Below the pieces are notes generated by a model. It saw only the letters and a list, made by a program, of their open reading frames with translations, ran no database searches and had not been told where the DNA came from. A program made the translations under genes and the position numbers. This document shows positions 26,273 to 34,418 of a stretch of 64,000 nt of DNA, in pieces; the first letter of the stretch is position 1, and each line of letters starts with the position of its first letter. The DNA comes from Marinobacter pelagius (GTDB taxonomy: Bacteria > Pseudomonadota > Gammaproteobacteria > Pseudomonadales > Oleiphilaceae), in contig NZ_QNRO01000012.1 in assembly GCF_003315345.1 (NCBI RefSeq), forward strand, positions 1 through 64,000, in the 5' to 3' direction.

Positions 26273-27181
26273 ATGACCAACCAGAAACAGGCCATGATGT
26301 ACGGCCTTGCCACGGTTCTGCTGTGGTCCACTGTTGCCACTGCGTTCAAGCTGGCGCTGAGGGATCTGGCACCGATGCAGATGCTGCTGATTGCCTGCGT
26401 GGCCTCGATCGTCGTGATGGCGATTATTCTGAAACTCCAGGGGCGCTGGCATCTGGTGTTTTCCCTGTCTCGCCGTCAGTACGTGCAGTCCGTGGGGATG
26501 GGGCTGGTCAATCCCTGCCTGTATTATTTCGTGCTGTTCGGAGCGTTTGACCGGCTGCCTGCCCAGGAGGCCCAGCCTCTGAACTACACCTGGGCGCTGG
26601 TGCTCGCCTACCTGTCCGTGCCCTTTCTGGGGCAACGGCTTCGGCGGGTGGATATCCTGGCGGGGCTGGTCTGCTATGCCGGCGTGGTCGTGATCGCCAC
26701 CCGGGGCCAAGTCACCTCGCTGACCTTCTCTGATCCGCTTGGGGTCGGCTTCGCCCTGGGCAGTACCCTGGTCTGGGCATCCTATTGGATCATTGCTACC
26801 CGTGATGAGCGCGATCCGGTGGTAGGCCTGTTCCTCAATTTCCTGTTCGGGCTGCCGGTGATTGCGGTGATCTGCGGGCTCACCGAGGGCTTCGAGATGC
26901 CGTCCGGAACCTCCCTGGCCGCGGCCATTTACGTGGGGGTATTCGAGATGGGGGTGGCGTTTGTGCTCTGGTCTTACGCCATGAAGAAGGCGGAAAACAC
27001 CTCGAAAGTCAGCAACCTGATCTTCATCTCGCCGTTTCTGTCGCTGGTGTTCATCTATTTCATCCTGGGCGAGATTATCCTGCCATCCACCTACATTGGC
27101 CTGGTGCTGATCATGGGTGGCTTGTGGCTACAGCAGCTCAAGGTCAAGGCCCGGGAGGCGGAACTGGCCCGTGAGCAATGA
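26273..27181 (+). CDS. EamA/DMT-family transporter
   Basis: 302-aa protein with ten hydrophobic segments in two EamA repeats, the usual drug/metabolite transporter layout. The second repeat includes [20 protein letters not shown]. The ATG at 26273 has AGGAG upstream. The substrate is not evident. Its stop overlaps the start of the GIY-YIG gene. Confidence 0.88.
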   Translation: MTNQKQAMMYGLATVLLWSTVATAFKLALRDLAPMQMLLIACVASIVVMAIILKLQGRWHLVFSLSRRQYVQSVGMGLVNPCLYYFVLFGAFDRLPAQEAQPLNYTWALVLAYLSVPFLGQRLRRVDILAGLVCYAGVVVIATRGQVTSLTFSDPLGVGFALGSTLVWASYWIIATRDERDPVVGLFLNFLFGLPVIAVICGLTEGFEMPSGTSLAAAIYVGVFEMGVAFVLWSYAMKKAENTSKVSNLIFISPFLSLVFIYFILGEIILPSTYIGLVLIMGGLWLQQLKVKAREAELAREQ

Positions 27182-27449
27182 CTGGCATCTGTACCTGGTG
27201 CGAACCGCTTCCGGCTCACTGTATACCGGTATCTCCACGGATGTGGAGCGGCGTTTTGCCGAGCATCAGGCCGGTGCGCCGAAGGGCGCGCGCAGTCTGC
27301 GCGGCAAGGGGCCTCTGGAGCTGGTCTTCCGGGCGCAGGCTGGAGATCGCAGTCGGGCTTCCCGGCTGGAGTGGCACATCAAGCGCTGGTCGCGCTCGCG
27401 CAAGGAAGCATTGATCCGGGGCGAAATCAGTTTGTCAGATGTGCCCTGA
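27171..27449 (+). CDS. GIY-YIG nuclease-superfamily protein (UPF0213/YhbQ-like)
   Basis: 92-aa single-domain GIY-YIG protein. The motif appears as [20 protein letters not shown], followed by RRFAEHQAG and the Glu-containing [10 protein letters not shown]. The frame starts with GTG at 27171, overlapping the transporter gene by 11 bp, since no ATG precedes the domain. YhbQ-type proteins are DNA-binding or nicking enzymes linked to DNA damage. The 3' end overlaps the convergent esterase by 23 bp. Confidence 0.85.
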   Translation: MSNDWHLYLVRTASGSLYTGISTDVERRFAEHQAGAPKGARSLRGKGPLELVFRAQAGDRSRASRLEWHIKRWSRSRKEALIRGEISLSDVP

Positions 27450-28320
27450 TGTGATCACCCGCGGTACGCATCGCCTCGGTCGCCCGGTCCAGTTGACCGC
27501 TATGGACCTGGAACACGTGCCAGAGGCTGTTGTAGATTTCCAGGTTAACGGGTACCCGGTCCCGCTTTGCCACTCGGGCCAGTCGTTCCGCGTCGTTGAG
27601 CAGGATTTCATCGCTGCCGACCTGGATCAGTAGTGGCGGAAGTCCCTTGAGGTCCCCGAATACCGCTGATATCAGCGGGTCCTTGAGGGATTGGTCGCCG
27701 GCATAGAGTTTTGCTGCCTTGGCAGTCCAGGCCGGTTGCAATACCGGTTCTGACTCGGGCTGATAGAGCTGCTCCTGGGTCAGATCGGTCCAGGGCGAGA
27801 ACAGTGTCAGCGATGAGGGCAACGGCTGTTGGTTGTCCCGCAGGTGCATGGCCAGGGATACGCACAGACCGCCGCCGGCGGAATCACCGGCCAGGGCAAT
27901 CTGATCGGGGGCGTAGCCTTCCGCCAGCAACTGGAGATAGGTCGCCTCGGCATCGTCGAGGGCCGCCGGGAAGGGATGCTCCGGCGCCAGCCGGTAGTCT
28001 GGCGTCACCACCAGGCACTGACTGGCCTTCGCCAGATGGCCCGTTATGCCCCGGTGTGTATCCGCAGAGCCGATGATGAAACCGCCGCCGTGCAGGTAAA
28101 GGATGACACCGTCCTGCTGTTTGCCGCAGCTGGTGCGAACTACCGGCACACCGGCCAGGGTGCCATGGCTGAACCGGCAGCCACGGGGAGGAACCGAGCT
28201 GCGATAGGCCTGCCGGGTCAGGGCGCGCTGGACCCTGATCGGTACCGCTGGTGTCAGTATGGGGCGTACCAGGTGGTTCATGGTTTGCCGAAGACCGGCC
28301 TCAATAAGAGGTTGCAGCAT
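27427..28320 (-). CDS. Alpha/beta hydrolase, HSL-type esterase/lipase
   Basis: 297-aa esterase of the hormone-sensitive-lipase group. The oxyanion-hole motif is [11 protein letters not shown], the nucleophile elbow is GDSAGGG, and the acid and base are likely in [13 protein letters not shown] and LWHVFQ near the C-terminus. No signal peptide is clear, so it is probably cytoplasmic. It would hydrolyse short- to medium-chain esters. Confidence 0.9.
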   Translation of the reverse strand: MLQPLIEAGLRQTMNHLVRPILTPAVPIRVQRALTRQAYRSSVPPRGCRFSHGTLAGVPVVRTSCGKQQDGVILYLHGGGFIIGSADTHRGITGHLAKASQCLVVTPDYRLAPEHPFPAALDDAEATYLQLLAEGYAPDQIALAGDSAGGGLCVSLAMHLRDNQQPLPSSLTLFSPWTDLTQEQLYQPESEPVLQPAWTAKAAKLYAGDQSLKDPLISAVFGDLKGLPPLLIQVGSDEILLNDAERLARVAKRDRVPVNLEIYNSLWHVFQVHSGQLDRATEAMRTAGDHIRAHLTN

Positions 28321-28422
28321 CTGTGTTCTACTCCCGCTATGCGATAGGATGGCAGTCGATCAAGGAGTCTCTGATTAACTCCTTAATCTTATTCCTGAAT
28401 CATGACAGGCGTTTAACTCTAC

Positions 28423-29421
28423 GTGTACTGGAAAACGGATACCATAGAAATACCCGACTGGGACAGGCACTCTCTGCTGGAGCGGCTTGAGCCCTTCAAT
28501 CCGCAGGGCCAGGGTGAGCTGGGCGAGGAGATGGTTGCCTACTGCCGGTTCTACGGTCTGGATCTCTGGGTGGAGCACCCGGAGGTGCATTACCACCAGG
28601 GCTACGTGCATGCCGGCGAGCACGAGGTCATGGTGCACTATTACCGGCTGCCGGAATCCCGGGGCACGGTCTTTATTCTGCACGGCTACTTCGACCATGT
28701 CGGGTTGTACAGTCAGCTGATCGACTGTTGCCTGGGTGCCGGCCTGGATGTCCTGGCCTACGACCAGCCGGGTCACGGTCTCTCCAGCGGCACGCCGGCG
28801 GCGATCGGCAGTTTCCTGGAGTACCAGCAGGTGCTGACGGCGGTGATGGATCAGGCCCGGGGCAAGGTGCGCGAGCCCTGGTTCGCCGTGGGGCAGAGCA
28901 CCGGTGGCGCGATACTGATTGATTACCTGCTCTCGAACCAGCACTCGGCCGAAACCTCCGACTTCAAGGAGGTGGTACTGCTGGCGCCATTGGTACGTCC
29001 CGCGGGCTGGCTTGGCGCGAAGCTTCTGCATACTCTGGTCAGGCCTTTCATTACCCGTTGGCGTCGGGTCTTTGCCGAAAACAGCAGTGATACCCGGTTC
29101 CTCCGCTTCCTGAAGGAACATGACCCGCTGCAGGCAAGGGCGGTGCATGTGGACTGGGTCACGGCATTGCGGCAATGGGTGCCGCATATTGAGTCGGCCC
29201 GGCCGGTCAACTTTCCGGTGACGGTCGTGCAGGGCGAGAAGGATCTGACCGTGGACTGGCAACACAATCTGCGGATTATTCGCAATAAATTTTCCTCGGT
29301 AGAGGAACTGAGAATCCCGGATGGACGTCATCATCTAGTGAACGAAGCCCAGGATTTGCAGGCAACGGTATTCAATACCATCATTGATACATTCACCAGG
29401 AAGGCGGTGAATGCGGCCTGA
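28423..29421 (+). CDS. Alpha/beta hydrolase, serine aminopeptidase S33/lysophospholipase type
   Basis: 332-aa hydrolase. It shows FILHGYFDHVGLY (oxyanion region), AYDQPGHGLSSG, and the nucleophile elbow VGQSTGG; a C-terminal His is in DGRHHLVNEA. This pattern matches monoglyceride lipase/lysophospholipase relatives. The start is GTG at 28423; an ATG just before it is out of frame and stops at once. It is divergent from the HSL-type esterase. Confidence 0.88.
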   Translation: MYWKTDTIEIPDWDRHSLLERLEPFNPQGQGELGEEMVAYCRFYGLDLWVEHPEVHYHQGYVHAGEHEVMVHYYRLPESRGTVFILHGYFDHVGLYSQLIDCCLGAGLDVLAYDQPGHGLSSGTPAAIGSFLEYQQVLTAVMDQARGKVREPWFAVGQSTGGAILIDYLLSNQHSAETSDFKEVVLLAPLVRPAGWLGAKLLHTLVRPFITRWRRVFAENSSDTRFLRFLKEHDPLQARAVHVDWVTALRQWVPHIESARPVNFPVTVVQGEKDLTVDWQHNLRIIRNKFSSVEELRIPDGRHHLVNEAQDLQATVFNTIIDTFTRKAVNAA

Positions 29422-29475
29422 ACCGGTCGCAAACCACAAACACCGCCGGGTTTTATAATGGCGCAGGAGAAAGCT

Positions 29476-30132
29476 GTGAAGAAAACGATTCTTGCATTTG
29501 CAGTAGCTACCGTCGGTCTGGGTGGTTGCATGACCTATGATCCCTATACCGGAGAGGAAAAGACCTCGAGCGCGACCAAGGGCAGTATCATTGGTGCTAT
29601 CGGTGGCGCAGCTATCGGTGCGGCAACTTCCAGCAGCAGTGACCGGGGCAAGGGCGCCCTCATTGGCGCGGCCAGCGGTGCTGCTATCGGCGGCGGTATC
29701 GGTTATTACATGGACAAGCAGGAAGCCGAGCTGCGCCGGAAGCTGGAAGGCACCGGTGTACGCGTGGTCCGTAACGGTGATCAGATCGAACTGGTCATGC
29801 CGGGCAACATCACGTTTGACCTGAACCAGTCCTCCATCAAGCCGTCCTTCACCGGCACCCTGGAGTCTGTTGCACTGGTTCTCAAGGAATACGACCAGAC
29901 CGTTATCCAGATCGAGGGCCACACTGACAGCTCCGGCTCCGACAGCTACAACCAGCTGCTGAGTGAACAGCGTGCCGGTTCAGTGCGGGACTTCCTGCTG
30001 AATCAGGGCATTGAGCCCAAGCGTACCCGTGCCGTGGGCTACGGCGAGCGCTACCCCATCGCTTCCAACGACACTGCCGCCGGGCGCGAGCAGAACCGTC
30101 GGGTTGAGCTGACCCTGGTGCCGATGCAATAA
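29476..30132 (+). CDS. OmpA-family lipoprotein (YiaD-like)
   Basis: 218-aa outer-membrane lipoprotein. The signal MKKTILAFAVATVGLGGC has its lipidated Cys at residue 18. A glycine-zipper segment follows (GSIIGAIGGAAIGAATSSSS, then GAASGAAIGGGIGYYMDKQE). The C-terminal OmpA domain carries IEGHTDSSGSDSYNQLLSEQ and NRRVELTL for peptidoglycan binding. GTG at 29476 is preferred over the ATG at 29458 because AGGAG lies 7 bases before it and the signal peptide starts there. Confidence 0.92.
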   Translation: MKKTILAFAVATVGLGGCMTYDPYTGEEKTSSATKGSIIGAIGGAAIGAATSSSSDRGKGALIGAASGAAIGGGIGYYMDKQEAELRRKLEGTGVRVVRNGDQIELVMPGNITFDLNQSSIKPSFTGTLESVALVLKEYDQTVIQIEGHTDSSGSDSYNQLLSEQRAGSVRDFLLNQGIEPKRTRAVGYGERYPIASNDTAAGREQNRRVELTLVPMQ

Positions 30133-30147
30133 GGTTCAGGGAAAACG

Positions 30148-30184
30148 AAAAGGCTCCGGGTGTGAAACCTCCGGAGCCTTTTTT
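30148..30184 (+). terminator. Intrinsic terminator after the YiaD-like gene
   Basis: Stem AAAGGCTCCGG / CCGGAGCCTTT with an 11-nt loop and a following TTTT. The symmetric A and T runs would let it also serve the convergent gene. Confidence 0.9.
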
Positions 30185-30193
30185 GTATCTGCC

Positions 30194-30478
30194 TCAGTTG
30201 GTGTTGCTGGGCAGCCACTCGTCGATACGTTGCTTGAGGTTGTCCAGCTGATCCTCGCCTGATTCCTTCAGTTCACCGAGCTTGGTCCTGGCAGTTTCTA
30301 TCTGGTCCTCCAGGGACTGGATCTTCTCCGAAAACTCCTTCTGGATTTCCGCTTCCGCCTTGTCATCCTCGGCCTTGGCCATCTTGGCGTCCGCCTCTGC
30401 CCGTAACTGGTCGATCTGCCTGCTCCAGTGTTCGGTCTGGGTCTGCAGTTTGTTCAACAGGGACTCCCTGAGTGACAT
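30194..30478 (-). CDS. Coiled-coil protein, unknown function
   Basis: 94-aa highly charged protein predicted to be one long helix; heptads run through HWSRQIDQLRAEADAKMAKA and SEKIQSLEDQIETARTKLGE. AGGAG precedes the ATG at good spacing. It has no signal peptide or membrane segment. It is between the YiaD-like gene and serA, each ended by a terminator. Confidence 0.8.
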   Translation of the reverse strand: MSLRESLLNKLQTQTEHWSRQIDQLRAEADAKMAKAEDDKAEAEIQKEFSEKIQSLEDQIETARTKLGELKESGEDQLDNLKQRIDEWLPSNTN

Positions 30479-30626
30479 CGATTTTCTCCTGTCGCGGTAT
30501 GAATGGGCTGGTCGGAACCAGGCTGTACTTTAACCATGGCTCGTATCCCCGCTTTCTCAAGGGATAATCCGGAAGTTTTCATTAAATCTCTGAAAACCGG
30601 CGTTGTTTTGGCCCCTTCTGCATCAC

Positions 30627-30655
30627 AAAAAAGCCCGGGCATTGGCCCGGGCTTC
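30627..30655 (-). terminator. Intrinsic terminator after serA
   Basis: On the minus strand: GAAGCCCGGGC-CAAT-GCCCGGGCTTTTTT, 29 bp past the serA stop. Confidence 0.9.
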
Positions 30656-30683
30656 GGTGTTACTGCATTCGTTGCCTCGCGGC

Positions 30684-31913
30684 TCAGAAAAGCACGCGGC
30701 AGCGGATAGTGCCCTTGACCTGGCGCAGCTTCTCGAGAGCCAGCTCGCTGTAGGCCTTGTCCACATCAATCACCACGTAACCGATATCTTCCTTGGTCTG
30801 CAGGTACTGGCCACAAACGTTGATCTCGTTCTCGGAGAACACCTGGTTGATCTCGGACATCACACCCGGCACATTCTCGTGGATGTGTAGCAGGCGGTGC
30901 TGGTTCGGATGCGAGGGCAGGGCCACTTCCGGGAAGTTCACGGAAGAGACCGAGGTGCCGTTATCGCTGTACATCGCCAGCTTCTCAGCCACTTCGCGGC
31001 CGATATTCTCCTGGGCTTCCATGGTGGAGCCACCCACGTGCGGGGTCAGGATAACGTTGTCGAACTCACGCAGCGGAGAAACGAACTCCTCGTTGTTGGA
31101 CTTGGGTTCGACCGGGAACACGTCAATGGCAGCGCCCAGCAGCTTGCCGGAGCTCAGGGCATCGGCGAGGGCGTCGATGTCCACCACGGTGCCGCGGGAG
31201 GCGTTCATCAGGATGCTGCCCGGCTTCATCTGGGCAAACTGCTCGGCCTTGAACATGTACTTGGTGGCCGGGGTTTCCGGTACGTGCAGGGATACCACAT
31301 CCGCGATGTTGAGCAGCTCCTGCAGGGTGCCGACCTGGGTGGCGTTGCCGATCGGCAGCTTGGAGACCACATCGTAGAAGTACACATCCATTCCCAGGCC
31401 TTCGGCGAGGACGCTGAACTGGGTACCGATGTTGCCATAGCCGATGATGCCCAGTTTCTTGCCACGGATCTCGAAGCTGTTCTTGGCGGACTTCAGCCAT
31501 TCGCCGCGATGGGCCTTGGCGTTCTTTTCCGGAACGCCACGGAGCAGCAGGATGGCCTGGGCCAGCACCAGTTCCGCCACCGAACGGGTGTTGGAGAAGG
31601 GCGCGTTGAAGACTGCGATACCACGGCGGGTGGCCGCCTTGAGGTCCACCTGGTTGGTGCCGATACAGAAGCAACCTACCGCCACCAGTTTCTGGGCGGC
31701 TTCAAATACTTTCTCGGTCAGCTGGGTGCGCGAGCGGATACCGATAAAATGCGCGTCGGCGATTTTCTCGATCAGCTCTTCTTCGCCCAGTGAGTGAGTC
31801 AGATACTCGATGTTGGTATAACCCGCGGCATTCAGGGTATCAATGGCAGATTGATGCACGCCTTCCAGCAGCAGGATACGGATTTTGCTCTTTTCGAGAG
31901 ACGTATTTGACAT
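30684..31913 (-). CDS. serA: D-3-phosphoglycerate dehydrogenase SerA
   Basis: 409-aa NAD-dependent enzyme for the first step of serine synthesis. The cofactor domain has GKKLGIIGYGNIG, the active-site His is in ILTPHVGGST, and the C-terminal ~75 residues form an ACT regulatory domain (HIHENVPGVMSEINQVFSEN). The start at 31913 (MSNTSLEKSK) is chosen over an upstream in-frame extension. It is divergent from the D-2-hydroxyglutarate dehydrogenase gene, which recycles the side product of SerA-type enzymes. Confidence 0.95.
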   Translation of the reverse strand: MSNTSLEKSKIRILLLEGVHQSAIDTLNAAGYTNIEYLTHSLGEEELIEKIADAHFIGIRSRTQLTEKVFEAAQKLVAVGCFCIGTNQVDLKAATRRGIAVFNAPFSNTRSVAELVLAQAILLLRGVPEKNAKAHRGEWLKSAKNSFEIRGKKLGIIGYGNIGTQFSVLAEGLGMDVYFYDVVSKLPIGNATQVGTLQELLNIADVVSLHVPETPATKYMFKAEQFAQMKPGSILMNASRGTVVDIDALADALSSGKLLGAAIDVFPVEPKSNNEEFVSPLREFDNVILTPHVGGSTMEAQENIGREVAEKLAMYSDNGTSVSSVNFPEVALPSHPNQHRLLHIHENVPGVMSEINQVFSENEINVCGQYLQTKEDIGYVVIDVDKAYSELALEKLRQVKGTIRCRVLF

Positions 31914-32102
31914 TGGATTGCTTCCGAACCTTTCGTCACATGAAATGACCTGGAGCCAGAGATCGTCGGGCTGGCTCACAGAACAGGGGCGGTATGATAC
32001 CATAAACGGAGATTTTCACAGCGCGCCGGTTTGCCTGAATCAATTCCCTGTGAATGGCGTATCAACAGGCTCCGGCCCAACCCTGACGAGACTGACGCAC
32101 TC

Positions 32103-33506
32103 ATGAGTTCTGAACAGATCATTGCCTCCCTCAAAGAGCTGATTGCCACTGGCGATACCCCGGGCAAGGTGCTGACCGACCCCGCGGACCTGGATACCTA
32201 CGGCAAGGACTGGACCAAGATTTATCCGCCCAAGCCCCTGGCCATCGCACTTCCGAAGACCACCGAGCAGGTGCAGGCGCTGGTGAAGTTCGCCAACGAG
32301 AACCAGGTGGCTCTGGTGCCGTCAGGCGGCCGTACCGGTCTGAGTGCCGGCGCGGTTGCCGCTAATGGTGAGGTGGTGGTTGCGTTCGATAACATGAACC
32401 AGATCCTCGACTTCAACGCCAGCGACCGCACCGTCCGGTGCCAGGCCGGCGTGGTGACCGAGCAGCTGCAGAACTTTGCCGAAGAGAATGACCTCTATTA
32501 CCCGGTGGATTTCGCGTCCGCCGGCTCCAGCCAGCTCGGCGGCAACCTGTCCACCAATGCCGGCGGCATCAAGGTGATTCGCTACGGCATGAGCCGGGAC
32601 TGGGTCGCCGGCCTGAAAGTGGTGACCGGCAAGGGCGATGTCCTGGATCTCAACAAGGATCTGGCCAAGAACAACACCGGCTACGACCTGCGCCACCTGT
32701 TTATCGGCGCCGAGGGTACTCTGGGCTTCATCACCGAAGCCACCATGAAACTGACCCGCAAGCCGGACGACCTGACGGTGTTGGTGTTGGGCCTGAACGA
32801 CCTCACCAACACCATGGACGTGCTCAAGGCGTTCCAGAAGAAGCTCGACCTGACCGCTTACGAGTTCTTCTCCCATCAGGCCATGCAGCATGTACTGGCC
32901 CACGGCCAGGTGCAGGCACCGTTCGAGACCGAAGCGCCTTACTACGCGCTGCTGGAGTTCGAGGCGGTGTCCGACCAGGTCATGGACGATGCCATGACGC
33001 TGTTCGAGCAGTGTGTCGAGGAAGGCTGGGTGCTGGACGGCGTGATCAGCCAGAGCGAAACCCAGGCCCAGAACCTGTGGCAGCTGCGGGAGCGCATCTC
33101 CGAGTCCATCGCGCCCCGGATTCCCTACAAGAACGACATCTCTGTGGTGGTTTCCAGGGTGCCTGGCTTCCTGGAGGAAATCGACAGCGTGGTGGCCGAG
33201 CACTATCCGGATTTCGAAATCATCTGGTTCGGTCACATCGGTGACGGCAACCTGCACCTGAACATTCTCAAGCCCGAGGACATGGCCAAGGAAGACTTCT
33301 TCGAGAAGTGCCAGCAGGTCAACAAGTGGGTGTTCGAGATTGTGCAGCGCTACGAGGGCAGTGTCTCCGCGGAGCACGGTGTGGGCATGACCAAGAAGCC
33401 TTACCTGCAGTACACCCGAAGTGAGGCGGAGATCGCCTACCTGAAGGGCATCAAGCAGGTGTTCGATCCCAACGGCATCATGAACCCGGGCAAGATTTTC
33501 GACTGA
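32103..33506 (+). CDS. FAD-linked D-2-hydroxyglutarate dehydrogenase (GlcD/Dld family)
   Basis: 467-aa FAD-linked oxidase. The PCMH-type FAD domain shows VPSGGRTGLSAGA and STNAGGIKVIRYGMSRDWVA; the C-terminal catalytic half has WFGHIGDGNLHLNI and SAEHGVGMTKK. D-lactate or glycolate oxidase activity is possible. The divergent placement with serA, known from Pseudomonas where D2HGDH supports SerA by removing D-2-hydroxyglutarate, makes that role most likely. ATG at 32103 lies inside a longer frame. Confidence 0.88.
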   Translation: MSSEQIIASLKELIATGDTPGKVLTDPADLDTYGKDWTKIYPPKPLAIALPKTTEQVQALVKFANENQVALVPSGGRTGLSAGAVAANGEVVVAFDNMNQILDFNASDRTVRCQAGVVTEQLQNFAEENDLYYPVDFASAGSSQLGGNLSTNAGGIKVIRYGMSRDWVAGLKVVTGKGDVLDLNKDLAKNNTGYDLRHLFIGAEGTLGFITEATMKLTRKPDDLTVLVLGLNDLTNTMDVLKAFQKKLDLTAYEFFSHQAMQHVLAHGQVQAPFETEAPYYALLEFEAVSDQVMDDAMTLFEQCVEEGWVLDGVISQSETQAQNLWQLRERISESIAPRIPYKNDISVVVSRVPGFLEEIDSVVAEHYPDFEIIWFGHIGDGNLHLNILKPEDMAKEDFFEKCQQVNKWVFEIVQRYEGSVSAEHGVGMTKKPYLQYTRSEAEIAYLKGIKQVFDPNGIMNPGKIFD

Positions 33507-34192
33507 TGCAGGACCATATCGTCGTACTCACCGGCGCTGGCATCAGCGCCGAAAGCGGCCTCTCCACCTTCCGCGACAACGGCGGTTTGTGGGAGCAGCA
33601 CAGCGTGTATGACGTGGCTACGCCCGAAGCCTTCGAGCGCAACCGGGAGCTTGTGTTGCGCTTCTATAACGAGCGCCGCCGCCAGCTGAAGGACGCCCGG
33701 CCCAACCAGGCGCACCGCCTGCTGGCGGAGCTGGAGAAACGGTACCGGGTGACCATCGTGACCCAGAATGTGGACGACCTGCACGAGCGGGGTGGTTCCT
33801 CCAATGTGATCCATCTCCACGGAGAACTCACCAAGGCCCGCAGTTCAGTGTATCCGGAGCCGGTGTATGACATCGGCTACAACGACATCAATCCCGGCGA
33901 CTGCTGCGACCGCGGTGAACAGCTCCGCCCGCACATTGTCTGGTTCGGTGAGGAAGTGCCGATGCTGGAGAAAGCCGCCGAGGTGGTGCGCACCGCCGAT
34001 TACCTGCTGATTGTGGGTACCTCGTTGCAGGTCTACCCCGCAGCGGGGCTGGTGTATGAGGTGGATATGGATGTGCCGATTACCGTGATCGATCCCGGCG
34101 AGCCGGCCTCGGTATCCCGCGCGAATGTCATTCGCAAGGGCGCCAGTGAGGGGGTTGCCGAGTGGGTGTCGAGGCTTGCGGGTAACCGGTAG
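33506..34192 (+). CDS. cobB: Sirtuin-type NAD-dependent protein deacylase (CobB-like)
   Basis: 228-aa sirtuin that removes acyl groups from lysines using NAD+. Motifs are GAGISAESGLSTFRD at residues 9-23, TQNVDDLHERGG, and the catalytic His in HLHGEL. A Tyr-x-x-Arg pair (FYNERRRQ) marks the desuccinylase-capable class. The usual zinc-binding Cys tetrad is not complete: the first pair is replaced by KARSSVY, and only a CC remains. The start overlaps the preceding stop (TGATG), so it is co-translated with the dehydrogenase gene. Confidence 0.9.
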   Translation: MQDHIVVLTGAGISAESGLSTFRDNGGLWEQHSVYDVATPEAFERNRELVLRFYNERRRQLKDARPNQAHRLLAELEKRYRVTIVTQNVDDLHERGGSSNVIHLHGELTKARSSVYPEPVYDIGYNDINPGDCCDRGEQLRPHIVWFGEEVPMLEKAAEVVRTADYLLIVGTSLQVYPAAGLVYEVDMDVPITVIDPGEPASVSRANVIRKGASEGVAEWVSRLAGNR

Positions 34193-34200
34193 ATGAAAAT

Positions 34201-34230
34201 GGGGTCAGAAGAAGGCTTTCTTCAGACCCC
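34201..34230. repeat. REP-like palindrome
   Basis: GGGGTCAGAAGAAGGCTTTC and its pairing half TTCTTCAGACCCC, 9 bp after the sirtuin stop. A variant of the unit at 257 and 34276. Confidence 0.85.
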
Positions 34231-34275
34231 GGCCTGGCGCCCAGCTCTATGCCTTGTTCCAGGGTCGGTGAAAAT

Positions 34276-34305
34276 GGGGTCAGATGAAAGCTTTCATCTG
34301 ACCCC
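34276..34305. repeat. REP-like palindrome, perfect 30-bp copy
   Basis: GGGGTCAGATGAAAG and its exact complement CTTTCATCTGACCCC meet at the centre with no loop. It is the most regular copy in the window. Confidence 0.9.
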
Positions 34306-34324
34306 GACTTCATGAGCCTGACTC

Positions 34325-34371
34325 TGAAGTGACCCCCGAAAGTTGGACACCGACTTTCGAGGGTCACTTCA
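34325..34371. repeat. Head-to-head IS3-end-like palindrome
   Basis: TGAAGTGACCCCCGAAAGT pairs with ACTTTCGAGGGTCACTTCA with one mismatch around TGGACACCG. The half GTGACCCCCGAAAGTTGGAC resembles terminal repeats of IS3-family elements. There is no transposase between the halves, so it may be a MITE or a collapsed IS remnant. Confidence 0.7.
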
Positions 34372-34418
34372 CTCCGGTGCATGGGCGCTGTTGGGGGATA
34401 CCTTCCCAAAACTGTGCC

